A DNA stretch of 64,000 bases from assembly GCA_035763745.1 (NCBI GenBank), contig DASUAO010000036.1:1-64000 (forward strand), given 5' to 3'. Origin of the DNA: DASUAO01 sp035763745. GTDB lineage: Bacteria > Actinomycetota > Acidimicrobiia > IMCC26256 > PALSA-555. The translations under genes were made by a program, and so were the position numbers. Positions 42,156-50,261 of this stretch are shown here, one piece after another. The notes under the pieces are model-generated. The model searched no databases. It was not told the DNA's origin and saw only the letters and a list, made by a program, of their open reading frames with translations. Every line of letters begins with the position of its first letter. Position 1 is the first letter of the stretch.

Positions 42156-42590
42156 ATGAAGGACTTTCTCGGGGAGCACAAGCACTCCCTCGACGCCAAG
42201 GGTCGCCTGATCCTCCCGGCGGACTTTCGTGGCCCCCTCGCGAGCGGCGCCGTGATCGGGATGGGGCAGCACAACTGCCTGGTCGTGTACACGCCGGACG
42301 AATGGGACGTGGTGGCGAACCGGATGCGGGAGATGTCGAAGGAGGGGGACCAGCAGCTCGACGCGGCGCGCGCCTTCTTCGCCGGCGCCCGCGAGGTCGT
42401 CCCCGACGGCCAGGGCCGGGTGCCGGTGGCTCCCGACCAGCGGGAGTACGCGGGACTCGACCGCGAGGTCGTCGTCTCGGGCGCCTTCAGTCGGATCGAG
42501 ATCTGGGATGCCGAGCGGTGGGCCGAGCGCAAGGTCGGCGGCCAGTCGATCCTCGCTGCGGCGACGTCGGTGCCCGGACTCGGGATCTAG
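42156..42590 (+). CDS. mraZ: transcriptional regulator MraZ
   Basis: This 144-residue DNA-binding protein has two SpoVT/AbrB-type swapped hairpins, with HSLDAKGRLILPADFR near residue 10 and DGQGRVPVAPDQREYAGL near residue 83. MraZ forms a ring and binds repeats upstream of its own operon. The ATG follows GGTGAGGGG. It is the first gene of the dcw cluster. The last codons and the TAG stop lie in the first copy of a 14-bp tandem repeat, so the C-terminus (SVPGLGI) may be recent. Confidence 0.93.
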   Translation: MKDFLGEHKHSLDAKGRLILPADFRGPLASGAVIGMGQHNCLVVYTPDEWDVVANRMREMSKEGDQQLDAARAFFAGAREVVPDGQGRVPVAPDQREYAGLDREVVVSGAFSRIEIWDAERWAERKVGGQSILAAATSVPGLGI

Positions 42591-42650
42591 GGCTCGGGAT
42601 CCAGGGCTCGGGATCCAGGAATCGGGATCCAGGAATCGGGATCCAGGAAT
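42581..42650 (+). repeat. 14-bp tandem repeat spanning the mraZ stop codon
   Basis: Five copies of a unit like cgggatccaggaat run from inside mraZ into the gap. Copy 1 reads cgggatctagggct and supplies the TAG stop of mraZ; copy 2 has gggct, and copies 3-5 are identical. The unit length is not a multiple of three. The frame of rsmH stays open through the whole repeat. Confidence 0.9.
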
Positions 42651-42711
42651 CGGACGAGGGAGAGGAGCACCTTCGGACACACACACACAACGACATCGAC
42701 AGCGTGGTCTT

Positions 42712-42834
42712 CGGACCTGCTGCGAGCCTCCCGGTCGACGCGGTGAAGCCCCTACTCCGCCCGCTTGCACCGAGCCGATCTGGGAGAGACAACCCGACGG
42801 CACTTGTTCGTCCGGGAGGCTCGCAGCAGGTCCG
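42712..42834. repeat. long perfect inverted repeat between mraZ and rsmH
   Basis: Bases 42712-42734 and 42812-42834 are perfect 23-bp inverted copies (arm core CTGCTGCGAGCCTCCC) enclosing 77 bases. The RNA would form a very stable stem in the untranslated leader of rsmH. The arms have no insertion-sequence features. An upstream CA-dinucleotide run is at 42677-42689. Confidence 0.9.
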
Positions 42835-42877
42835 CAGGACCGAAGGACCGAGAAGCAATGTGGTGGCTCCGGTCACC

Positions 42878-42902
42878 GTGTCCGGCGTGGCAGCGCCGAC
42901 AC
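42878..42902 (+). other. hairpin upstream of rsmH
   Basis: GTGT-CCGGCG and CGCCG-ACAC pair around a short loop about 30 bases before the rsmH start. Together with the larger inverted repeat it makes the 341-base mraZ-rsmH gap a structured leader. An actinobacterial RNA called the mraW motif is known from this position; whether this is that motif was not tested. Confidence 0.5.
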
Positions 42903-42931
42903 GTGGACCGAGTCGGCGAGGGGATCTCGTG

Positions 42932-43891
42932 ATGGGTGGTTTCCAGCACCAGCCGGTCATGGCCCGGGAGGTGCTCGAGCTCCTCGCCTCGGTACCAGAA
43001 GGGACCGTCGTGGACGCGACGGTCGGGGGAGGTGGGCACGCCCGCCTGCTCCTGGAGGCTCGACCGGACCTGCGGATCCTGGGCATCGACCGAGATGCCC
43101 GGGCCGTCGCAGCAGCTCGGACGGCCCTCGCACCCTTCGGTGACCGGGCCCGGATCGTGCACGGCGGCTTCGAAGACGTCGCCGGGATCGTCCGCTCACA
43201 CCAGAGCGGGCAGAGGAGCGAGGGGAGCATCATGGGAATTCTCTTCGATCTGGGGACGAGCAGCCCCCAGCTGGACGAGTCGGAACGAGGGTTCAGCTAC
43301 TGGGGCGAGGCGCCGCTCGACATGCGCATGGACGCCGCCCAGGAGCGCACGGCGGCGGAGGTCGTGAACGAGTACTCCGAGGCGGAGCTCGCCCGGATCA
43401 TCCGGAGCTACGGCGAGGAGCGCTTCGCGTCGCGGATCGCGGCGCGCATCGTCGCCAACCGCCCGCTCCAGACCACCGCTGATCTCGTCGAGTCGGTGAA
43501 GGAGGCGATTCCCGCCCGTGATCGCCGTCGCGGAGGGCACCCCGCCCGAAGGACCTTCCAGGCCATCCGCATGGAGGTGAACCGCGAGCTCCCCAACCTC
43601 GCCGAAGGCCTCGACGAGTCGGTGCATCTCCTCGCACCCGGCGGGCGCGTCCTCGTCCTCGCGTACCACTCCCTCGAGGACCGCATGGTCAAGGAGCGCT
43701 TCGCCCGGTGGGCCGGCGCGTCCGAGCAGCTGCCGCACGGGATGCCGGTCGAGCCGGAGTCGCGCGGGTTCGTGCGGATGCTCAACCGACGCGCGGTGCG
43801 CCCGCGCAGCGCGGAGATCGCCGAGAACCCGAGGGCTCGGAGCGCTCGTCTGCGTGCCGTCGAGAAGCTCGCGGCGTCGGCCGGGTCATGA
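42932..43891 (+). CDS. rsmH: 16S rRNA (cytosine(1402)-N4)-methyltransferase
   Basis: This 319-residue SAM-dependent methyltransferase starts GGFQHQPVMAREVLELL and has the SAM motif DATVGGGGHARLLLEA, ILFDLGTSSPQLDESERGFSY, MRMD, and the C-terminal LAYHSLEDRMVKERF and NPRARSARLRAVE. It methylates N4 of C1402 in the ribosomal P site. The ATG at 42932 follows GAGGGG by eight bases and begins the family homology, although the frame is open back to 42146. The start of the next gene overlaps its stop (ATGA). Confidence 0.94.
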   Translation: MGGFQHQPVMAREVLELLASVPEGTVVDATVGGGGHARLLLEARPDLRILGIDRDARAVAAARTALAPFGDRARIVHGGFEDVAGIVRSHQSGQRSEGSIMGILFDLGTSSPQLDESERGFSYWGEAPLDMRMDAAQERTAAEVVNEYSEAELARIIRSYGEERFASRIAARIVANRPLQTTADLVESVKEAIPARDRRRGGHPARRTFQAIRMEVNRELPNLAEGLDESVHLLAPGGRVLVLAYHSLEDRMVKERFARWAGASEQLPHGMPVEPESRGFVRMLNRRAVRPRSAEIAENPRARSARLRAVEKLAASAGS

Positions 43892-44343
43892 GCGCCGTCG
43901 TCGTCGCCCCGTGGCCCCGTGCCGGAGCCGGCCGGTCGCGTATCCGCGTCGAGCAGCCGCGCCTCCGAGTCGCGAGCGCGATCGACGCGCGGACCCGGCG
44001 GCGTCGCCTGATGGTCGGGCTCCTCGCCTTCGCCGGCGTGCTGGCGGTGCTGGCGATGGTCGCGTTCCACGCGATGGTCGCCCAGAGCCAGGTTCGCCTC
44101 GACGAGCTCGACCGCCGAACGGAGGCCGCGGAACGACGCTACGAGGAGGCTCGGTACGAGCACGCCCAGATGTCCGCGCCGCAGCGGATCGTCGAGCGGG
44201 CCACCGCGCTCGGGCTCCAGGCCCCGGACCAACCGCCGATCGCGGTCGGCGTGCAGGGGCAACCGCCGGCAGCACCCGACGCGACGTCGACGACGTTGCG
44301 CGGCTGGAGCGAAGTGAAGCCCACCCTTGACGACGGCTCGTGA
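43888..44343 (+). CDS. FtsL-like septum protein
   Basis: This 151-residue bitopic protein has a basic cytoplasmic N-terminus of about 40 residues, one membrane segment (LMVGLLAFAGVLAVLAMVAF) and a short coiled coil (VRLDELDRRTEAAERRYEEA). This is the topology of FtsL/DivIC, which with FtsQ recruits FtsW and FtsI to the division site. The sequence is weakly conserved, but the position between rsmH and ftsI is diagnostic. The C-terminal tail is Pro-rich. ftsI begins inside its last codons. Confidence 0.85.
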   Translation: MSAVVVAPWPRAGAGRSRIRVEQPRLRVASAIDARTRRRRLMVGLLAFAGVLAVLAMVAFHAMVAQSQVRLDELDRRTEAAERRYEEARYEHAQMSAPQRIVERATALGLQAPDQPPIAVGVQGQPPAAPDATSTTLRGWSEVKPTLDDGS

Positions 44344-46288
44344 GCCCGCGGCCGCATCCCGGCGGTCTCGTACGGTCGCCGATCTCCGTGCGCGCCCGGC
44401 CTCGACCCGGCGCGCGTCGGGTCGTCCCTCCTCCGGGCGTGGCGGCGCGCCTGATCGACCGACTCGTCGCCCGCGGCCGACCGGCCTGACCCTCGTTCGC
44501 ACCGGAGACGCGCGCGTCCGTGCTCCCGGCGACGACCGCCGCGGTGCCCCGCCTCGCCCCGCGCCCGCTCGGAGTCACCGCCGCACGCGTCGGGCGGACG
44601 CGCGGCGATCGCACGCGCCGCCCGCGCCGGGCCGCCGGCTGCTGGCGATCCTCGTCGCCCTCGTGCTGGTCTTCGTCGCCATCGGCGCTCGCCTGGTCGA
44701 CGTCCAGGCCCGGAACCGCTCGTACTACCGCGGCCTCGGGATCGACCAGCGGGTGCACACGGTCGAGATCCCGGCCGAGCGGGGGAGCATCTTCGACCGC
44801 AACGGCAACGACCTCGCTGTCTCCGTGTCGCGGTCCAGCATCTGGGCCGATCCAGCGGTGCAGCGCGACCCCGCAGCCGCCGCCGTCGCGCTGGCACCGG
44901 TGCTCGGTGCCGACGTGAGCGTCCTGGCCGACCAGCTCACCGAGAAGGATCGTCGTTTCGTGTACCTCGCCCGCAAGGTCGAGCGTGACGTCGTCGACCA
45001 GGTGAAGGCGCTCGACCTCGCCGGTGTCGGCTTCCTGCCCGAGACGAAGCGCTTCTACCCGGCCGGCGACCTGGCCGCGCCGCTGCTCGGCTTCGTCGGG
45101 ATCGACAACGACGGCCTGGCCGGGCTCGAGGCCGGCCGCGACGAGGCGCTCGCCGGACGTACCGGGACGATGGAGGTGGAACGAGACCCGCAGGGCCGAG
45201 AGCTGCCCGACGGCCAGCGGCGCATGACCGACCCGCGCGCCGGGAACGACCTCCTCCTCACGATCGACCAACCGCTCCAGTACGAGGTCGAGCGGATCCT
45301 CGTCGACGAGGTGGATCGCGCTCGCGCCAGGGGCGGTACGGCGGTCGTGGCCGACGTGCGCACCGGCGACGTGCTCGCCATGGCCACGGTCGAGGGCGCC
45401 ACGACGGGAGTACCGGCCCGGCCGGCACCCGCGGGGACGCCCAATCGGCCCCTCACCGACGTCTTCGAGCCCGGATCGACCAACAAGGTCGTCACGATCG
45501 CCGCGGCCCTCGAGGCCGGGCTCGTGCGCCCCGGGACGATCCTGTCGGTCCCCAACCAGATCATCGTCGACGACCAGGAGTTCGCCGACGTCCACACGCA
45601 CGGAGCCGAGCTGAGCGTGGCCGACATCGTCCGGCTCTCGTCGAACGTGGGCACGATCAGGATCGCCGAGATGCTGGGCGCGCGACGGTTCGACGAGGCC
45701 TTGCGGGCGTTCGGGTTCGGTCGAGCGACGGGCCTCGAGTACCCGGGGGAGGCGTCGGGCATCCTGCTGCCACTCGACGAGTACAACGCGACGAGCCTGG
45801 CGTCGATGCCCGTCGGGAGTGGGATCGCGGTCACGGCGATGCAGATGCTCGATGTGTACCTCACCATCGCCAACGGTGGTGTCGGACGGGAACCGAGGTT
45901 GGTCGCCGCGACCCTGGATGCCGACGGTCGCCGCCACGAGGAGCCGCTGGGTGCGACGCGTCGAGTCGTCTCGGAGTCGACGGCGCGGACGATGACGACG
46001 TTGCTCGAGTCCGCCGTGAGCGACGGCACCGGGACGAACGCGCAGGTGGACGGCTACCGGGTCGCCGGCAAGACCGGGACCGCTCGCAAGCCCCCGTACG
46101 AGCAGCCCCCTTACAAGTACGTCGCATCCTTCGCCGGGTTCGCTCCCACCGACGCGCCTCGCCTCGCGGCAATCGTCGTCCTCGACGAGCCGAAGCAGGA
46201 CACGAGCGGCGGCACGGTGGCGGCGCCGGTGTTCTCCAAGATCATGAAATACGCCCTGGCCATCGACCGAGTGCCGGCTGCGCCATGA
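44327..46288 (+). CDS. ftsI: septal peptidoglycan transpeptidase FtsI (PBP3)
   Basis: This 653-residue class B penicillin-binding protein has about 100 basic, disordered N-terminal residues, one membrane segment (LLAILVALVLVFVAIGARLV), a PBP dimer domain (IPAERGSIFDRNGNDLAVS) and the transpeptidase domain. Catalytic motifs are S384-T-N-K, S438-S-N and K582-T-G. No PASTA repeats are seen. It crosslinks peptidoglycan at the septum with FtsW. The start is taken as TTG at 44327, overlapping ftsL by 17 bases, because no ATG or GTG lies in frame before the membrane segment. Confidence 0.92.
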   Translation: MTTAREPAAASRRSRTVADLRARPASTRRASGRPSSGRGGAPDRPTRRPRPTGLTLVRTGDARVRAPGDDRRGAPPRPAPARSHRRTRRADARRSHAPPAPGRRLLAILVALVLVFVAIGARLVDVQARNRSYYRGLGIDQRVHTVEIPAERGSIFDRNGNDLAVSVSRSSIWADPAVQRDPAAAAVALAPVLGADVSVLADQLTEKDRRFVYLARKVERDVVDQVKALDLAGVGFLPETKRFYPAGDLAAPLLGFVGIDNDGLAGLEAGRDEALAGRTGTMEVERDPQGRELPDGQRRMTDPRAGNDLLLTIDQPLQYEVERILVDEVDRARARGGTAVVADVRTGDVLAMATVEGATTGVPARPAPAGTPNRPLTDVFEPGSTNKVVTIAAALEAGLVRPGTILSVPNQIIVDDQEFADVHTHGAELSVADIVRLSSNVGTIRIAEMLGARRFDEALRAFGFGRATGLEYPGEASGILLPLDEYNATSLASMPVGSGIAVTAMQMLDVYLTIANGGVGREPRLVAATLDADGRRHEEPLGATRRVVSESTARTMTTLLESAVSDGTGTNAQVDGYRVAGKTGTARKPPYEQPPYKYVASFAGFAPTDAPRLAAIVVLDEPKQDTSGGTVAAPVFSKIMKYALAIDRVPAAP

Positions 46289-46292
46289 CCGG

Positions 46293-46298
46293 TACCCT
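46293..46298 (+). promoter_or_regulatory. possible internal promoter before murE (TACCCT)
   Basis: TACCCT is 38 bases upstream of the murE GTG in one of the few gaps (48 bases) within the cluster. The leader would carry the ribosome binding site AAGGGGAAGG. No convincing -35 was found, so this is tentative. Confidence 0.35.
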
Positions 46299-46336
46299 GA
46301 ACTGCGTTCCGTGAGCGAAGGGGAAGGACCGCGCGC

Positions 46337-47833
46337 GTGCGCTTGCAGGTGCTCCTCGAGCACATCGGTGCCGCCGGGCACAGCGACATCGGCCCCATCC
46401 GGGTGTCCGGTGACCAGGAGGTCGAGGTGACGTCGGTCGCCCACGACAGCCGTCGCGTGCGTCCCGGCGCGCTGTTCGCGTGCATCCGGGGGAGCCACTT
46501 CGACGGTCACGAGCACGCCGCCGAGGCCGTCGAGGGCGGTGCGGTCGCGCTCCTGGTGGAGCGCGAGCTGGCGATCCCGGTGAGCCAGGTCGTGGTGCCG
46601 AGTGTTCGTGCCGCAATCGGTCCGGCCGCGGCAGCGGCTGCCGGATGGCCCTCGCGCGAGATCACCTGCATGGGGATCACGGGGACCAACGGCAAGACGA
46701 CGACGACGTACCTCCTGGAGTCGATCGGGGAAGCGGCGGGACGGACCGTCGGCGTCATCGGGACGACGGGAGCGCGGATCGACGGCACCCCGGTGGCGCT
46801 CGCGCACACGACCCCGGAAGCTCCCGAGCTGCAGGAGCTCCTGGCCCGGATGCGCGACGAGGCCGTCGGGATGGTCGCGATGGAGGTGTCGTCGCACGCG
46901 CTCGCGCAGCATCGCGTCGACGGGACGCGGTTCGCGGTCGTGGTGTTCACCAACCTCTCCCACGACCATCTCGACTTCCACGGCTCGATCGAGGACTACT
47001 ACGAGGCGAAGGCTCGGCTCTTCGCCCCCGAGTTCGCCCCGGCCGCGGTGATCGGGATCGACGACGAGCGCGGCCCCGACCTCGTGACGCGGGCCGAGCG
47101 CAACGGGCTCCACGTCCTCACCTACGCGCTCGACCGCGACGCAGACGTACACGCGAGCGGGCTCCGTCCCACCGAGGTCGGGATGGAATTCGTGCTGACC
47201 GACACGAGGTCCGACGAGTCCGTCGCGGTGACGATCTCGCTGATCGGCCGGGTCAACGTGCTGAACGCGCTGGCCGCCGCCACGACCGCGATCCTCACCG
47301 GCGTCGACCTCCCGACGATCGCCGACGGGCTCCGAACCGCGTCGGCGGTGCCGGGGCGGCTCGAGCGGATCGACGCCGGCCAACCGTTCACCGTCGTGGT
47401 CGACTATGCCCACACGCCGGACGCGCTCGAACACGCGCTCGCGGCCGCCCGTGCGCACGCGGGCGAGCATCAGGTCATCGCGGTGGTGGGCTGTGGGGGT
47501 GACCGGGACCGCGCGAAGCGCCCGAAGATGGGCGGGCTCGTCGCGACCCGAGCCGACGCGGCGATCATCACGTCCGACAACCCGCGTTCGGAGTCGGCAG
47601 CCGCGATCGCCGACGAGATGCTCACCGGCGTGCCGGCCAGGGCGACCTGGGTGCGCGTCGAGCTCGATCGTCGTCGCGCGATCCGCGATGCCATCGATCT
47701 CGCCGAGCCGGGCGACGTCGTGCTCGTCGCGGGCAAGGGCCACGAGTCCGGCCAGACGGCCGACGGTGTCACCGTGCCGTTCGATGACCGGGCCGTCGCG
47801 CGGGAAGCACTCGAGGTGATGTCGTGGAGCTGA
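46337..47833 (+). CDS. murE: UDP-MurNAc-L-Ala-D-Glu:meso-DAP ligase MurE
   Basis: This 498-residue Mur ligase has the ATP site GITGTNGKTTTTYLLESI, HTTPEAPELQ, EVSSHALAQHRVDG and FTNLSHDHLDFHG. The substrate motif is DNPRSE; DNPR indicates meso-diaminopimelate, as expected for actinobacterial peptidoglycan type A1gamma. The start is GTG with AAGGGGAAGG upstream. It overlaps murF by ten bases. It acts in the cytosol, adding the third residue to the stem peptide. Confidence 0.94.
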   Translation: MRLQVLLEHIGAAGHSDIGPIRVSGDQEVEVTSVAHDSRRVRPGALFACIRGSHFDGHEHAAEAVEGGAVALLVERELAIPVSQVVVPSVRAAIGPAAAAAAGWPSREITCMGITGTNGKTTTTYLLESIGEAAGRTVGVIGTTGARIDGTPVALAHTTPEAPELQELLARMRDEAVGMVAMEVSSHALAQHRVDGTRFAVVVFTNLSHDHLDFHGSIEDYYEAKARLFAPEFAPAAVIGIDDERGPDLVTRAERNGLHVLTYALDRDADVHASGLRPTEVGMEFVLTDTRSDESVAVTISLIGRVNVLNALAAATTAILTGVDLPTIADGLRTASAVPGRLERIDAGQPFTVVVDYAHTPDALEHALAAARAHAGEHQVIAVVGCGGDRDRAKRPKMGGLVATRADAAIITSDNPRSESAAAIADEMLTGVPARATWVRVELDRRRAIRDAIDLAEPGDVVLVAGKGHESGQTADGVTVPFDDRAVAREALEVMSWS

Positions 47834-49218
47834 CCGCGCGCGACGTCGCGACGTCCTGTGGGGGCCGGATCCTCTCTGGTCGGGAGGACACCGTCATCAC
47901 CTCCTTCTCGATCGACTCGCGCACGCTCGCACCCGGCGCGTGCTTCGTCGCGCTCGAAGCGGAGCGGGACGGCCATGCCTTCGTGGGGGATGCCGTCGGC
48001 CGCGGCGCGACCGCAGCCCTCGTGGGACGACCGGTCGACCTCGACCCCGTCCCAGATGCGGCGGCACCGGCCATCATCCAGGTGGACCAACCCCTCGATG
48101 CGCTCACGGCGATCGCTCGCAGCGCACGCGACCGCATGGTCGATGTGACGGTGGTCGGCGTGACGGGATCCGCCGGGAAGACCGCCACCAAGGACCTCAC
48201 GGCCGCCGCGATCGCGCCGGCGTCGACCGTGCACGCGAGCCCGGCGTCGTTCAACAACGAGGCCGGCCTGCCGCTGACGCTCCTCGGTGCGCCCGACGAC
48301 GTCGAGGTGATCGTTGCGGAGATGGGCGCTCGGTTCGCCGGCAACATCCACGACCTCGCGACGATCGCGCGACCTCGGATCGGGATCGTCACCCACGTCG
48401 GGTGGGCGCACGCCGAGCACCTGCGGGGCCGATCCGGGATCGCGGCGGTCAAGGGCGAGCTGCTCGAAGCGCTGCCGCCGGATGGCCTCGCCGTGCTGAA
48501 CGCCGCGTGCGACGCGACGCCTGCCCTGGCGCAGCGCACCGCGGCGCGGGTCATCACGGTCGGGCGGAAGCCCGGTGCGGACATCGCGATCAGCGGGGTC
48601 CGCGTGGACGAGGATCTCCGGCCCGGGTTCAGGCTGTCGACGCCGTGGGGGCACCTGTCGGTGATCCTCGAGCTGCGAGGCGAGCACCAGGTCGAGAACG
48701 CCGCGATGGCGGCTGCGGTTGCACTGGACCTCGGGGTCCCGGCCGAGATGGTCGCGTCGGGGCTGGCAGCCGCGCGCGGTGGCGTGCAGCGGATGCAGCT
48801 GACGAGGACCCCCGGCGGTGTCGTCGTCGTGAACGACGCCTACAACTCGAGCCCCACATCGGCTGTGGCCGCGATCAGGTCGCTCGCGCGTCTCCCGGCC
48901 GAGGGGCGACGGATCGCGGTGCTCGGCGAGATGCTGGAGCTCGGCGTCCATGCAGACGACGGGTACACCGAGGTCGGTGCTGCGCTCGCCGCCGACGGGA
49001 TCGAGGTCCTCGTCGCGGTGGGAGCCGCGCTCGACCCGCTGGTGGGGGCGGCCGGGCACGGTGCGCTCGTGGTGCACCGCGTCGCCGACGCCGACGAGGC
49101 GGTCGAGCTCCTCCTGCGCGACCTCGCACCCGGGGACGCCGTGCTGGTGAAGGCGAGCCGCGCCGTGGGGCTCGAACGGGTCGCCGAGGCGCTGATCGAA
49201 CGGGAGCCCGCGTCGTGA
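47824..49218 (+). CDS. murF: UDP-MurNAc-tripeptide D-Ala-D-Ala ligase MurF
   Basis: This 464-residue Mur ligase has the P-loop VVGVTGSAGKTATKDLT, SPASFNNEAGLPLTLL and NDAYNSSPTSAVAAI. It adds D-Ala-D-Ala to the stem tripeptide in the cytosol. The usual P-loop GTNGKT reads GSAGKT, still functional in form. The GTG start lies inside murE (ten-base overlap), and its stop overlaps the mraY GTG (GTGA). No ddl gene for D-Ala-D-Ala is in the window. Confidence 0.93.
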   Translation: MELTARDVATSCGGRILSGREDTVITSFSIDSRTLAPGACFVALEAERDGHAFVGDAVGRGATAALVGRPVDLDPVPDAAAPAIIQVDQPLDALTAIARSARDRMVDVTVVGVTGSAGKTATKDLTAAAIAPASTVHASPASFNNEAGLPLTLLGAPDDVEVIVAEMGARFAGNIHDLATIARPRIGIVTHVGWAHAEHLRGRSGIAAVKGELLEALPPDGLAVLNAACDATPALAQRTAARVITVGRKPGADIAISGVRVDEDLRPGFRLSTPWGHLSVILELRGEHQVENAAMAAAVALDLGVPAEMVASGLAAARGGVQRMQLTRTPGGVVVVNDAYNSSPTSAVAAIRSLARLPAEGRRIAVLGEMLELGVHADDGYTEVGAALAADGIEVLVAVGAALDPLVGAAGHGALVVHRVADADEAVELLLRDLAPGDAVLVKASRAVGLERVAEALIEREPAS

Positions 49219-50261
49219 TCGCGCTCCTGATCGCGACGGCGATCGCGTTCTCCTCCACGGTCCTCGGCACGCCGTTCCTGATCCGCGTGCTCCGCCGGCG
49301 CGGGATCGGACAGCTCATCCGTGACGACGGCCCGTTCGCGCATCCCCATACGGAGAAGGCCGGCACCCCGACCATGGGTGGCATCGCGATCGTCGCCGGC
49401 GCGACCCTCGGATACCTCGTCGCGCACGTCCGCACCGAGCAGCTGAAGTTCGCCCGCACCGGCCTGACGTTGATGTTCGTCGTCATCGGGCTCGCCGCGG
49501 TCGGGTTCGTCGACGACTACCTGGGCGTCCGCCGCGGCCGAAACCTCGGACTGCGCAAGCGCGGCAAGACGGCCGGCCAGCTGCTGGTGGCTTCAGGGTT
49601 CGCGCTGCTCGCACTCGAGTGGGTGCACGTCTCGACGAAGCTGTCGTTCACCCGGACGCTCGACCTGGACTTCGGCATGTGGCTCTGGTTCGCGCTCGCC
49701 GTCGTCGTGATCTACGGCACGTCGAACGCCGTGAACCTGACGGACGGCATGGACGGACTCGCCGCCGGGTCGGCGACCCTCGTGTTCGCGGCGTTCATGG
49801 TGATCGGGTTCTGGCAGTTCCGACATCCCCTCCAGTACGGGGTCGAGCCCGCCTCGGCCGTAGACCTCGCGATCGTGGCGGGAGCGCTGGCCGGTGCGTG
49901 CGGGGGGTTCCTTTGGTGGAACGCGGCACCGGCCCGGATCTTCATGGGAGACACCGGTTCCCTCGCGCTCGGCGGCGCGATGGCCGGCCTGGCGTTGCTC
50001 AACCAGACGATCCTGCTGCTCCCGATCCTCGGCGGGCTCTACGTCATGGAGACGCTGTCGGTCATCGCCCAGGTGATCTCGTTCCGGGGGTTCGGCCGAC
50101 GGGTGCTGCGCATGGCACCGATCCACCATCACTTCGAGGTGAAGGGCTGGCCGGAGTTCACCGTGATCGTCCGCTTCTGGCTCTTCGGGGGCGCCTGTGC
50201 CGTGCTCGGCCTCGGCATCTTCTACGCCGACTTCATCAACATCCCGGGAGCGATCGACTGA
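49215..50261 (+). CDS. mraY: phospho-MurNAc-pentapeptide translocase MraY
   Basis: This 348-residue polytopic membrane enzyme has the signature EKAGTPTMGGIAIV, GFVDDYLGVRRGRNLGL, NAVNLTDGMDGLAAG and APIHHHFEVKGWPE, all conserved loops of the polyprenyl-phosphate N-acetylhexosamine transferase family. About ten membrane segments are visible. It attaches phospho-MurNAc-pentapeptide to undecaprenyl phosphate to make lipid I. The GTG overlaps the murF stop (GTGA), and its stop shares one base with the murD ATG (TGATG). Confidence 0.95.
   Translation: MIALLIATAIAFSSTVLGTPFLIRVLRRRGIGQLIRDDGPFAHPHTEKAGTPTMGGIAIVAGATLGYLVAHVRTEQLKFARTGLTLMFVVIGLAAVGFVDDYLGVRRGRNLGLRKRGKTAGQLLVASGFALLALEWVHVSTKLSFTRTLDLDFGMWLWFALAVVVIYGTSNAVNLTDGMDGLAAGSATLVFAAFMVIGFWQFRHPLQYGVEPASAVDLAIVAGALAGACGGFLWWNAAPARIFMGDTGSLALGGAMAGLALLNQTILLLPILGGLYVMETLSVIAQVISFRGFGRRVLRMAPIHHHFEVKGWPEFTVIVRFWLFGGACAVLGLGIFYADFINIPGAID

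Noticed and set aside
42677..42689. AC-dinucleotide run between mraZ and rsmH
   Set aside because: Too short to claim as a functional microsatellite; noted only as part of the unusual gap.
42712..42834. Inverted repeat as insertion-sequence ends
   Set aside because: There is no transposase and only 77 bases between the arms; a stem in the leader RNA is simpler.
42146..42931. Open frame upstream of rsmH that would give a 262-residue N-terminal extension
   Set aside because: It runs through mraZ in another frame and through tandem repeats; RsmH homology and a ribosome binding site place the start at 42932.
43886..47743. 1285-codon minus-strand frame opposite ftsI and murE
   Set aside because: It is antisense to well-conserved division genes, has composition typical of a shadow frame and no motif.
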